In this document: piece after piece, positions 35,502-47,001 of the stretch
How positions within the stretch are numbered: position 1 is the stretch's first letter
How the letters are laid out: each line of letters starts with the position of its first letter
NCBI RefSeq assembly: GCF_026914185.1
Contig: NC_070575.1
Coordinates: 1,302,001-1,366,000 of the forward strand
Direction of reading: 5' to 3'
DNA: 64,000 nucleotides
From: Puccinia triticina
Lineage: Eukaryota; Basidiomycota; Pucciniomycetes; Pucciniales; Pucciniaceae
The notes under the pieces: generated by a model
The model's database searches: none
The model's input: the letters and a program-made list of their open reading frames with translations, nothing else
What the model was told of the DNA's origin: nothing
Translations under genes and position numbers: made by a program

Positions 35502-36748
35502 TTCAAATCAATTCCTGCATTTCCAAGAAAATGGGTTTCACTAATTTACTGCAAAATTACCACATTCCAAAATTCTAATCCCAATAGTAACAAGTTGAAT
35601 TTTACTTTAATTTTGTACCTGAGGGCATATAATGTGAATTATAAGAAACCCATTTTTTCAGAGGAATTACATTTGAGAATGTCAATTTTGCTTTGCTATC
35701 CTTCAACATCAGTAAACATGAGCAATTGAAGAGTTGGATTTGGGTGAAATATCATTTCATCATATTTTTTACTCCAGTTGTACCTAGAAAACAAGAGAAT
35801 TCTACACAACATTGTGTTGAGTCCCAAATCAATTATGGCTGACTTTTGAATCACTTCTCCATCCACTTAACAATTCATTTAGGGATGAGTTACTAATCCA
35901 CATCAGGCCCACATCCAACCAAAACTCACATAAAATTCAGCTCTGGCACTCCCTGGGGAGTGGGAACATATCTCCCCTGGTGTCTTTGTGGAATAGAGCT
36001 TAGAGAGGGATGAGTGCGTGAAAAGCTGCCTCTCAGGTTGGGAGAGTAATATGGAACAAGAATAAGAGTATGGACTCTTAAAGAAAAGTGTGGCTGATGA
36101 GATGTTGAGAATAGTGCTTCCTAGATGAAATAAAGGGGCAAAATATACTGTAAGATATGTGGTAAGATAGGCTATGTAATTCTTATTCTGTGACCAGGGA
36201 TGCAAAATTGACAATCTGATGGGGGACAAATAGAATGGGCCAAAAGGCTCTACATTTATATTGAGGGGATAACAGGTGGTTCTGAGACAAAAAGGAAGAT
36301 GGGAAAAGGGTAGAAAAAGCCTCTAACAAGGTGACAAGGCAACAAACCAACAAGGCATCTACTACATGGCTTGGGATGACTCAAGAGGAAACAATAACCA
36401 TGGCGCATCAGCCACCATGCATCTGAGAAAGAGTTACGCCTTGCTGGAATATAGAGGAGTTAATTCTAGTGAACACTCAGGGTCTTCCTAATAGTCTGGC
36501 TCTGTTTGATGGTGGAATTTCTCCCACTTTGAACCTGATTTTGTACATATTTTATTACCCATTGTGGAGGGCCATCCATGAAAGTGAATACTGAGGAGTT
36601 GAGGCGCCTTGTAGAGATGATTCTAGGCTATTATGAAGTGTCCGTGGGCGTGGATTACATGTACCAGAGTGATTTCTAGAGGGCGTTGGGCGGTGATTCC
36701 TTCCTGGTGAGTGTCTGAGTGATGTAATAATGTTTTGATTAGGCTCAC
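35502..36748. other. Non-coding stretch with an LTR-like fragment
   Basis: The reverse strand at 35945-35985 reads CACCAGGGGAGATATGTTCC then CACTCCCCAGGGAGTGCC: a polypurine-type tract and LTR start like that near 31950. No gene or paired LTR was found. Confidence 0.4.
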
Positions 36749-37570
36749 CACACCGGGAGGGACTCTCCCGGTCAGCTGCTCAATATGGCTGTCAAACGGG
36801 AGGGACTCCTCCCGGTTGGCTGGCTCATATTGGGGTCAACCAGGAGGGACTTCTCCCAATCAACTGATATATGTGACTGTTGACCGGGAGGAGTCCCTCC
36901 CGGTCAACCACAATATAAACCTGTCAACCGGGAGAGTCCCTCCCGGTTGACAACTATATACAGCAGTTGACTGGGAGGGACTCCTCCTGGTTGACTGCTC
37001 AATATGGCTGTTGACCAGGAGGGACTCCTCCTGGTTGACTGCTCAATATGGCTGTCAACCAGGAGGGACTCCTCCTGGTTGACTGCTCAATATGGCTGTC
37101 AACCGGGAGGGAATCCTCCTGGTTGACTGGGAGGGACTCCTCCCGGTTGGATGGTTTATATTGGGGTCGACCGGGAGGGACTCCTCCCAATCGACTGATA
37201 TATGTGACTGTTGACCGGGAGGAGTCCCTCCTGGTTGACCACAATATAAACCTGTCAACCGGGAGAGTCCCTCCAGGTCAACATGGTTGTGTTTGTTGTG
37301 TTGTTGAGCGGGAGGGCTTCCTCCCACTCAACATGTGTGTTTATGACCGGGAGAGCTTCCTCCCAGTCGAAAGGTTGTATTGTGTTGATGATGCGGAGGC
37401 CAGTCAACACGGCTGTGTTTGTTGTGTTGTTGACCGGGAGGGATTTACGCACGTGAAGGTATGCCCTTGTCAACCAGGGGGGATTCCTCCTAGTTGACAC
37501 AGGCGCGTATTCTTGCCTACATAGGGGGCATTCTTCCCAGGGGCTGGTCAACAAGCCAGCATGGATGACC
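36749..37570 (+). repeat. CCGGGAGG palindromic minisatellite, second array (inverted)
   Basis: About 18 units such as GTTGACCGGGAGGGACTCC and TGGCTGTCAACCAGGAGG. The array ends in CATTCTTCCCAGGGGCTGG, the inverse of 30390-30420. It starts after a TTTTGATTAGGCTCACCACA stretch that also precedes the short copy at 31831. Confidence 0.9.
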
Positions 37571-39329
37571 TTGACGCGCAGGAGGGACAAGGATGTGTAG
37601 AGCACCCAGCTTAGCATTTGCCTCAGGAAGTATATGCACCTCAGACTGTTTTTACCTCAGTCTAGTGTGTTGTGCACTGCAGACTAAAGCTGAGGAACTT
37701 CCAAACCTTCCAGGTTGTACCACCTGGTATTAATTTGTATGAGCCTGGTATGAACTAGGTATGAACTTGAGTATGCTGCATGTCAACTGAAAGCACTTTC
37801 TCAAGTTTTTTTTCATAGTGTATTATCCTCTTTCCCTCTTGTTATCATATCCATTCCAATAATAATATAATGTGATCCAAATTATCATACTTTTCAAACT
37901 AAATCAATATCATTAATGGGTTTGTTGGTAATAGCCCTACTGCACTACTTTAGCCAGAAAGAAACCAACATGATCTAAATCATATCTTAGATCAATCCTC
38001 ATGTACATTTCTATACAGAGAGGCTAGGTTTTACCAGCTTTGCAGTCTTATTAGACTATAATATAATCCACTATCAAGCAGACATAAAAGATTAAGATAC
38101 ATTTATTCTTTCTTCTTTTCCTCTTCTTATCTAAAGTAATATATATTTATTATTACTATACACCCTTTTCCAGCTAGCTCTCTGTGCAAGAGCACCAGCT
38201 TACAGAAACAGGCACCTGTTCCGTGTATTCCTTGCAATTTCTTCATATTATTAGGGGATTTCAAACATGACCAAATCCACTATTATGTAATTGACATGTT
38301 TGAAACAACCCACCATTCTTATAACATGCTGGTCCTTCACCTGCCCCATTTTGGGATCCACTGGGGAAGAATTATTTTTGGCTAGAGAATAGGTACCCGG
38401 CACAGCTTGTCTATGAGCCTGTGTCTCTTATGTTACAACAGAACACAAGAAAAAGGGGGGCAATATTTGGATTTCTTTGGATACAGAAAATGCAAATATT
38501 AAAGAGAGAAGAAGAGAGAGAGAGAAGAGAAGCAGATTTTCAAAGATATTCTGGTGGGTACTAACTTCCACTGGCAATGCTACCTCCTTAAAGGAGTGCT
38601 GCCAAGCTGTGCTAGAGAGTGCAACAGCCTCCTCTCACCAAAGAAACGTGGAGGGCTTCTGGATTAGACAAGTTTAATCCAGCCACAATTTTTTAGCTTC
38701 CTGCTGGATAGTCAAGGTTCCTTAAAGGGAAACCTATGTGGTTTGTTTCTTGCAAAAACCACAGAAAAAGAATGATTTTAAGCAGGGGCAGCCCTGTGAT
38801 CAAAGAATAAGGCAAAGGCCAGCAAAGAAGAGCAGATCAAGCAGACACAGAGTTGTACCTCTGAGATAAACAAGGTTCAGTGAAAGAGGTTACTTACTGT
38901 CAATATTCTAGGTGCCTGTGACGGTAGGTATACTTGGAGCGTGGTAATCTCTTTGGTGGTGATCCTGGGGTTATCTGGGGTGTGGTTCTGGTGTGCTGAA
39001 GTCTGTAGATCCTCCTCAGGCAAGGGATATCCTGACTACTAAAATTTTCACAGTTTGCTTATGTAATTTACATATGTACATGTGGTTTGGCGCGCCTGGT
39101 AGCGCTGACATGTCACAACTGCGCATGCGCACCACAACTCAAGAACTCAGGGAAGTAGTATAGTTACAAAGAATTGGTAAGTTGTAACTAGGGTTAAAAT
39201 TGCATGAGGAAACAGAATATGAAGTCAAAACAAGGATACCTCTTAAGATGAAAAAGATATGAAGTAATTCATATGTAAAAAGTAGAAAAAGGCAGACTTT
39301 AGGTCAGCTGTGTTGACTCTAAGGCTATC
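37571..39329. other. No gene seen
   Basis: AT-rich; a short AG-rich microsatellite at about 38500-38530. Only short reading frames. Confidence 0.4.
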
Positions 39330-39690
39330 AGTTTTACAAGGTACAAGGCCTTGTAAAATTACACATTTGGGGGGTGATGTGTAATTTTACAAGGAGTTGT
39401 CCAAATCTTGCCCTTGTAATGGAAGTCCTTGCAAAAAAGACCTTGTAAATTTCCACCTATGATTTTTCATGTGTAATTTCACAAGGTATATTTTTGCAAG
39501 GGTTGACCTTGTAAGAAAATGACCTGTCAAAACTTCACATTTTTAGCAAAATCTTGAATTTTACAAGGGAAATCTTGAAATAGTAAAACACCTTGCAAAA
39601 TCACCTTGTAAAAATCAATAACAGTGGTTACCCAAGTTAAATTTACAAGGTTTCAAAAAACATTTACAAGGTCATCTTCCCCCCCACCTC
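39330..39690. repeat. Cluster of CCTTGTAAAATTACA motifs in both orientations
   Basis: The motif CCTTGTAAATT or its inverse AATTTACAAGG occurs more than a dozen times with irregular spacing, including a hairpin TGTAAAATTACACATT...GATGTGTAATTTTACA at about 39353-39392. Confidence 0.75.
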
Positions 39691-39889
39691 TCCTTTTTTT
39701 TCTTTTTGGAAAAACAACTTCAAACTGCAAAATGTACCTAAGTTAACTGGGTGCCTCCCCCAGGGGATGACTTAGAGCCCTACAGGTTATTTTGTCCCAA
39801 GAGGTTGTAAGACCCTTGCGCCTTGGGTTTCATAAACCTTTCACAAGACCCAACTCAGACCAAATAGTCATTTTGCCTCCTCCCCTCCT

Positions 39890-40285
39890 TAGAAACAGGG
39901 AGTTGCACTATCCAGGTCCCTTATATGTCATTTATTTATCCAGTGCTATTTGGTGTGAAAAACAACATAAATAGAATCTGTGGGTGTCAAAAGAAAGCTT
40001 GAATGTTTATTAAAAGGATGTGACCTAATTTCTTCCAAGAAACTCCTGTTTTTGATTTTGAAATATCAATTGTGTCATCAAAAATTAGTTATAATCTAGC
40101 CTAAGTTAGCCAGATAACTAATGTTTGGTCTTAAAAATGATATTTCAACATGAAAAATAGGAGTTTCTTGGAGCAAATTAGGGCTCATCTTGTTAAGCAA
40201 CCTTCAAGCTTTCTTTTGAAACCCACAGATTCTATTCATGTTGTTATTCAAACCACATAGGACCTGATAACTAAATGACATCCAA
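39890..40285. mobile_element. Long palindrome, foldback MITE
   Basis: Arms are inverted copies: AACATAAATAGAATCTGTGG and AAAGAAAGCTTGAA on the left, TTCAAGCTTTCTTTTG and CCACAGATTCTATTCATG on the right, with TTCTTCCAAGAAACTCCTG against AGGAGTTTCTTGG further in. The exact outer ends are not clear and no duplication was found. Confidence 0.65.
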
Positions 40286-41380
40286 GCAACCTGGATAGCG
40301 TAACTTCCCATTGTTCCTCCTAGCTCAGCACACCCAACCCCAACTGACTTTCTCTCTGAACTAGGTGAGCTTTCCAATCTTTTCTCATTCCCCCTTTCTC
40401 TTTTATCTAGTCTTCTATATATCAGGGAACCAAAACCAACTGACTGTCTCTCCAAGCTAGACCTGTATTGTAATTAATCCCAACCATTAGCTTCAGTTGC
40501 TGAGACCCCATCTCCACTGTTCTGTCTTTACCAAAAGTCAAATCAATTTTCTAGGTAGTTGTGTGGCTCTGTCTAGATAAAACAGAAATAATCAGAGATA
40601 ACAGCAGATGAGTATGGTAGTGAGGCAAGAAGTTTTATGCATGCTCAAATGGTAGTAGCCTACCTGTCCCAGTGTGGTGGTTTATATATGGTGCTCAGTC
40701 TGGAATGACCATGGCTGTAGTGTAGACAAAAAGCACTGCAGGCTGAGCCTAATCAGTCTATATATACATAAAAATGGGCAAGCTTTGTAGAATGCTGATG
40801 CTGCATTCAAGCAAAAAGCTTAAATGTTGTATGACATTACATACATGGAATGCTTGGGGTGTTTGGGCAAAAGCACGGATCAGGGACTTGACACAGCAGA
40901 GAGGTTCCCTGATCAAAGTAACCAAAGACCTCTGACCACTTGTGGCTAAATGATTGCCTTTTATTTTTCATGAAAGTGATGTTCAGGGATGAGAGTACCT
41001 CTAAAACCTGAAACAACTTGACCAAAAAATACAAAAAGGGTTAATGTGAATTTGAATTCATGTACATACATTCTTGTAGAGGTGGAGATGGACAACCCAA
41101 ACTTCATTCATTTACAGCTAGTGCTGTGTTTGGATGAATTGCAATTAGAAAGCAGTTGAGATGCCAGAGCACTGAGCAGACCATAGCACATCGAATTGAA
41201 TTGATTTGAGTATTCATATTTGAATTTGATTTGAGTCAAATAATGCCTGGGCAAATCTAAGCTCAAATATTCAAATAAATTCAAATAATGGCTTAAAGGG
41301 GCGCGTAGAGGGCCAATGCAAGCTTTCCTGGGGCCCAAAGGCCCCAGATGAGTTTGAAATGGCCCAACAGTGGGTCAGCT
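40286..41380. other. No gene seen
   Basis: Non-coding, AT-rich. A (TTCAAAT/ATTTGAA)-rich patch lies at 41190-41290. Confidence 0.4.
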
Positions 41381-41384
41381 ACAC

Positions 41385-41720
41385 TAACCATAGCTGTTAG
41401 TGTAGTGTAGCGCAACGCAATTGCGCTATGTTTTAGCGTGGCGTTAGCACAATTGTGCGCATCTGCGCTGACGCTATGCGCACAGGGCGCAAAGCTATTT
41501 TAGCTTTTAGCGTAGCGTTAGCACAGATATGCGCAATGGCGCTAACACTAAGCACGCAGGGCGCAAAAGAGCGCGCACTAAGCTGTGTCCGCCACTATCA
41601 AAAGTGTGTCTGCCACTATGAAAAGTGCATCCGCCACTATCAAAAGTGTGTCCACCACTATCAAAAGTGTGTCCGGCACTCTGAATAGTGCATCCGCCAT
41701 TATGAGATATGCCTCCGGCA
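41385..41720. repeat. GCGCTAACGC-rich repeats followed by a 21-bp tandem repeat
   Basis: 41385-41580 has several inverted TTAGCGTAGCGTTAGC/GCGCAAT segments. 41583-41720 holds about seven copies of a 21-bp unit (GTGTCCGCCACTATCAAAA), read as a periodic peptide in two frames. Not a credible gene. Confidence 0.8.
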
Positions 41721-42149
41721 ATATTGTAAGTGTCTTTGGCACCATGATATTTTTGAAGGATGACTTCCTCAAAAATTTATGGGCCAGAAATGAGCCAAAA
41801 GAAGTCAAAAACACAAAAAATGTAATTTTTTGGTGTTTTTAATGTATTTTGGAGGGTTTTCCGTTGAATATCTCCGAATAATCGAATATTCAACAAATCA
41901 GTATTCGACGGGCCCAAAAAACGCGTCAAATACCACCGTGCTATGGTCTGTGCCATAGGAGGGAAAATTGGATTCATTCCCACAATGCCACAAAACAGAA
42001 GACATTTTCACACAAACTGCAAGATTTTGATGTTTTTTTTTGAAGTTGGAAATCAGAAATCCAAGTATAAAGTCAGTGAAACATAGAATGAAAGATCAAG
42101 GGTTTCCCCTTTACAAAAGATAAAATCCACAAAAAACATTCTGCTATAA

Positions 42150-42371
42150 GGGGGATTCAAAGTTGGCCATGCACGACTTGCATGCACTTTTGCAAGTTGG
42201 TGTTCAAGGCTTTTAATGAACACCAAATTCCAAACAAACATTCAAGCAGGCTTAGGGGGTGTAGTATAGTGTGGCTTGCATGCACTTTTGCAACTCGGTG
42301 TTCAAGAATGAACTTGAACACTGGCTTGCAAAAGTGCATGCAAGTCACATCTGATCAACTTTGAAACCCCC
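42150..42371. mobile_element. PIF/Harbinger-type MITE, TAA duplication
   Basis: Ends GGGGGATTCAAAGTTG and CAACTTTGAAACCCCC. TAA is duplicated at 42147-42149 and 42372-42374. The arms also share CTTGCATGCACTTTTGCAAG. 222 bp, non-coding, nested inside Helitron H2. Confidence 0.8.
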
Positions 42372-42879
42372 TAATTACAAGTCACTCAGACACAAGAAAA
42401 AAAACTACACTCAGCCCGCTAGCATCAGCAAGCTAATGCACCCGGGCCCACCTTCCATTCCTGTCTAGCAGGGCTAAAAAAGGTGGGTGGATGACCCCCA
42501 GCGCGCGCAGTAAAGGCATTATGCAAAGGGGGGCCAATAAACATTGCCCCTCAGACTGCGCAAGTGCAACAGCGGAGGGGTTGAGGACAGCAGATAGCTG
42601 GAAGTGCAGCATCTCCAATTGCCTGGGGAGACAGGCTGCCTCGGAGCTATCCGCCTTTTAAGCTCACCACTCATCACCCCTGGACTCAATTCTCAACGTA
42701 CTCAGGCCAGAATGTTTGTTCCCCTCATGCAAATGCCACGCTACGCCGGGGCCCCATAACCGTAACTGATTCCACGGAAATCGCGCCAGCCACTGCAGAA
42801 GACAAGCCTCAACTTCACCGTTGCACAAATCCTTGGCCGTTCTTCCTCAATCAGGCCATCCCCCAAGTAACATGCGGCA

Positions 42880-44431
42880 GCTTCATCGGCATTGAGACAA
42901 CTAAGCCTCATCGTCCAGCTCCGCATCCTCGTTGCAACCCTTGCGCTGGCCACCGGCGTAATGCTCTGGCTGCGCGGCCAACAGACCAACTGTCTCTCGC
43001 TCGCCGGCCTCGGCTATCTGCTTGTCTTCGACGCTCTGGGCGCCGCTCATGCCCTGCTTTTCAACCCCCGTCCGGACCGGCTCTGGGATGCCTTGGGCCG
43101 CAAAGACGCCGGCGCTAGCATCCGCTTACCCTTTGTGTAAACTCCCTTCCCCTAATCCCCCCTTCTGTTACATCAGCTGACGGGTGTTTTTTCACTGGAA
43201 GGCAAGATTGGCTACCCTGAGCATCTTCTCCCAAGCCCTCTTCCTGATCTTCAGTGCGATCTACGTCTGCAAAGAAACCATCAAACACATGATGATGAGC
43301 CACCGGCATGGTCCGGACAACGCTGGCGGGGGTAGGGGAAGCCATGTGGGCCACTCGGAGTGCCACCAATCCGAGTGGGTGTCTGCCAGTTTCTTCCGGA
43401 ATATACAAAAAGACTGAGTGTTTGTTGTTTTGTTTTGTGTGTGTGTGTGTAGGATGGAGATCTTGTGCACCCTTGTGGGCTCCGCTATCGGCCTTGTCCT
43501 CTTCGACACAGCCACCAAGCAATGGCCCTGATCGCCGCCGGCGGGGGGGAAGGGACAAAGAGCGGGGGCAGCGAGTGGAGGTTGAACCCGTTCTCGATGC
43601 TGTTGCTGAGCTTTGGCTTATTGGTGATGGTCTGCAGCTGCTTCATCTCTCCGTAAGCCTATATCCCCGTTTCTGCAGAAGAGAAGAAGCTGGCGCTGAA
43701 AGAGGGTCTTGTGGGGGGGACACAGAAGCCAGTCTGGGAAGGCCAAGCAACCTCTCCTGGCCAGCTACGGGATTCATTTCTTGCTCAAGTGGTAGAATCA
43801 ATTGTAAACAGGCTTGCTAGCAAAAGGGACCTTTTTTGCCAACTCTTAAATGTCTTACTTTCCACAATTTATTGCTTAGATTCAATCTTCACAACTCCAA
43901 CATAAATTTTCACAATGGGTTTGACACACCTGTTTTCTCTCAAAACTCACCATGCTCGGACTGAAAAGTGAAACATCAGTCTTTTACTAATTGAAGCATT
44001 AATATGTAAGCCTTTGCAGCTTCCCATCTCATCAGAGCAACCTTTTGCTTAAATCACTCTCTTGACGGCTCCTCAAGGTGTGCAAGAACTGCCGTGCTTG
44101 CCAGCGTGTAAGCCTTTTTCAACATTTGAAAAAGTGAGACAGCTGTTGGGTGTTTTTGCCCTGACATTTCTTGGTCAATTTACACGCACATATGATTACC
44201 AGATGCTTGATTTTTCCGAAAGCTCATTCATGGCACTTGGAAGATCAAAGGTGGCGTGATGGAAGGGGAAGTGATCAGCGATGGGGGAGGTCTCCTGGAC
44301 CAGATGATCAGTCTCTTGACCTCTGGCGCCGTCGGCAATCTGTTGGGGGACCCGGAGCTGAGCGGGCCAGTGACAGCCTGGATGCTACTCAACCCACCCT
44401 TGCAGAAACTTGTATTGTTGATCATTCACTA
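42880..44431 (+). pseudogene. Cation-diffusion-facilitator (zinc transporter, Zrg17-like) gene fragments
   Basis: Segments with membrane-protein character appear in order on the + strand. 42883-43134: LRILVATLALATGVMLWLRG ... YLLVFDALGAAHALL ... SIRLPF. 43187-43330: ARLATLSIFSQALFLIFSAI then YVCKETIKHMM and a His-containing loop. 43560-43654: LNPFSMLLLSFGLLVMVCSC. 44270-44431: LLDQMISLLTSGAVGNLL...LQKLVLLIIH then stop. The PF-x-ARL...F pattern and an intramembrane KET resemble CDF zinc transporters of the Zrg17/Msc2 type. Splice sites (GTGTAA near 43134, CACTGGAAG at 43182, GTAAGC at 43652) are partly preserved, but no start codon or complete frame is seen. It is most simply a host gene fragment carried by Helitron H2. 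The family call is tentative. Confidence 0.45.
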
Positions 44432-45440
44432 AATTAAGGTATAATCTGATGTTCTTTTTGATCTGTAAGCCTAAGAAGATCTATTTTTAGAGATCAATTA
44501 TTTTCTTCAGTCACATGAACATCATCAGTCAGCAAATGAGAGGAATGTAAAATCATTATATTAAAATAAAGAGGCACACACTTTCTGCCACTAAAATTCA
44601 GAATATCTTTGGATGTATCTCCTACTTAATTGAGAAATGTAAAATACACCTAGCACCAGGGAAAATGTGATGACAGCTGGTGGCAGGTGAAATTGAGTAA
44701 AACATGTTAAGACACCTGAGCTACTGTGGCAAGACTCCACTATCAAAACAATGGCCCCTTTGTGGTTGTTGGGGAGTCCCACTCAATGGGTTTTGGAGTA
44801 TGATTGGAGACTGAACAAGAGTCTTCTTCACATCACCTGCCCTCAGGTGACCTCTATTTTTCCCTGGTGTAGGGAAGGAGTACTGACTGGATTCAATTTG
44901 AGAAGAGCTTTCTTGTTTGGGGATATATCAATTAATTGGACATCATACAAGTTAAGGTGTGATCAAGTGTTGATTTGCATTGTGACATGGGAAAAGAGAA
45001 TCTAAAGAAGAAACAAAGGTATACTAATCATTGAGATTGCAAGCACTCAAATGAGGTGATCTATTGGAAGATTGAACTGCTGAGTTGATATCTCTATCTA
45101 TCCAGGGGGTATTAAATCTGTCTGGAATTCAGTGCGCAGTGCTGCCTAAGGAAGGATTAAACAGAGGAGGTCAAGCAATGAAACCTTGGATTTGCAGCGG
45201 CGCAGCCGCATTGGCCTCTAGTATGTTATGTTATTTCTGGGTCTTTCAAGTCATGTGACAGAGGGAAATACAGTTTGAAACTAAGCTCATCTTAATACTT
45301 GGCTTTTTTCCTGAACCAGAAGTACATTTGTCAGTGGTAGCATAATAATGTAAATATTGCTTGACATCCTGTATGAAACCTGATCAAGTCCACCAAAAAT
45401 TCATCAGGAGTTGCATGAATCTACGTCATTAAACTCACCA

Positions 45441-45829
45441 CAACGAAGGGTAGTTACGTTATGTTGCGTTATCCGCGCAATTTTGGTAACGTAACTACCC
45501 CCGTTATCCGGGCCCCCTCATTACTTCACTAGTAACGGGTACATTTCAGGCCCCGCGTGTAACGTAACGGGCCTCATTTTTGAGGCCCGTTATCATGTTA
45601 TCCCCCGGATAATGCAATAACAGACCATTTAAGGCTTTTTTAGCCTCATTTTTTGCCCGTTCTCAAGGGCTCCGCGCGCCCGGATAGCGCAACGAGTATA
45701 AAAAAAAGGGCTTAATGTGGTGCGCTAATGTAATCACACCGCCGTTACGCGTAACGCGTAGATAACAACAAAAATTCTGTTACGTTACCGTTATCTACGT
45801 GTTACGCGTAGCGTAACTACCCTTCGTTG
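45441..45829. mobile_element. MITE with CAACGAAGGGTAGTTACG termini, 7-bp duplication
   Basis: 389 bp; the right end is the inverse CGTAACTACCCTTCGTTG. CTCACCA occurs at 45434-45440 and 45830-45836. The interior is full of GTTACG/CGTAAC and GTTATCCG. A 7-bp duplication is unusual; with one mismatch it could be read as 8 bp (hAT-like). A related CGTTATCG-rich palindrome is at about 59800-59960. Confidence 0.82.
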
Positions 45830-46137
45830 CTCACCAGATACCACTAACATACACAGCCTAAAACTTCATAAAGAAATATGCATGCAAGCTATGTGCCAAA
45901 AGAAATTGGGTTGTGATGTCACTTAGAGCTGGCACTTTGCACCGGGGTACCTGCCCAAAATTTGAAGAAATTCAGACACCTGCACCCACCAGCAGGTACC
46001 TGTTGGGCACAAACAGGTACCTCCTCATGGAAACAAAGTAACTGATGAAATATCTATTGTCACTACACTAACTTTTATTGAGACACTGAAAAAGGATTAA
46101 ATGCACTTGAAATTTAGGCCTTCTTTGGACATTGCAC

Positions 46138-46812
46138 CAAATTTGGTGGAGACGGGGACCAAACTTAAAATTATCATGTCATAAAATTTGGCAACCAAAT
46201 CAAGAACAGTTGAGTCTCCCTGCCAACCATCCTTTTCCATTTTTTTGATCCAAGTTTCAAAATGCTTGGCTCCAAAGTTGGTAAGGCTGAAGGTCTTATT
46301 GGCCTTGGCATACTTCAAGATAGTTTGGCATAATTGAATGTGCCCCTCTTGCAATCCTCAGATCCACATCAAAAGCACATGTAATAAGAAATTCCCATCT
46401 CCATCAATGTAAACACCCAATCTTATATATTTAGCTCCCATTACCCCAAGTCCCAGTCCACTGTTCATTGGCTGGATACTAACAGTGGACTGTGACTTGG
46501 GGTAATGGGAGCTGAATATAAGATTGGGCATTCACATTGATGGAGATGGTAATTGTGTATTCCATGCACTTTTGATGTGGATCTAATGATTGCAAGAGGG
46601 GCACATTAAATTGCACCAAACTATTTTGAAATTTGCCAAGGCCAACACTTGTTAGGCTTCACCCTTACCAAAATTGCAGCCAAAAAATTTGAAACTTGGA
46701 CCAAGAAGACAGAAAAGGATGGTTTGTGGGGAGACTCAACTGTTTTTTATTTGGTTGCCAAATGCTATGATGTGATACTTTTAAGTTTGGCCCCCGTCTC
46801 CACCAAATTTCC
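46138..46812. pseudogene. Head-to-head inverted OTU-type cysteine protease fragments
   Basis: Two ~320-bp arms face each other around a centre near 46467 (AGTCCACTGTT / AACAGTGGACT). Each arm, read outward, encodes an OTU-like block. The + arm has IDGDGNCVFHALLMWI, then further out FETWTKKTEKDGLWGDSTVF. The - arm has IDGDGNFLLHVLLMWI, then FETWIKKMEKDGWQGDSTVL and AKFYDMIILSL. The Cys after GDGN is the catalytic position; it is Cys in the + arm and Phe in the - arm. Stops follow MWI in both. The transcript would form a long hairpin. OTU enzymes cleave ubiquitin chains, but no full domain is left. Confidence 0.7.
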
Positions 46813-47001
46813 AGAACCCCCAGGTGTTGCGGGTGATAAAGTTGATGACTTAATGTGTATTTATAAAAGAAAAGTGAAATGTGGCGTCCAAATGAAATGA
46901 GGTCTAAATATATATTTTTTTGAATAAAATATAACCAAATGTGGCAGCCACACATTTCCTGCTAGTGATCAGAAATTTAAATAAGACTTATCATCCCAGT
47001 A

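Larger units (their letters stand above)
42060..45221 (+). mobile_element. Helitron H2, non-autonomous, transporter-fragment cargo
   Basis: 5' end TCCAAGTATAAAGTCAG preceded by A (42059). 3' end GCGGC-GCA-GCCGC hairpin, then ATTGGCCTCTAG followed by T (45222). Length 3,162 bp. It shares the 5' block and the block CAGCGCGC...GGCATTATGCAAAGG with H1. It contains a 222-bp Harbinger-type MITE (42150-42371) and fragments of a membrane-protein gene (42880-44431). No Rep/helicase. Confidence 0.85.

Noticed and set aside
30400..37500. Palindromic repeats with regular spacers, reminiscent of a CRISPR array
   Set aside because: Spacers are themselves repeated and similar, the host is eukaryotic, and no cas-like gene is present.
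41455..41842. Reading frames at 41455-41842 with repeated SVSATMKSASATIK peptides
   Set aside because: They translate a 21-bp tandem repeat; both strands are open for the same reason.
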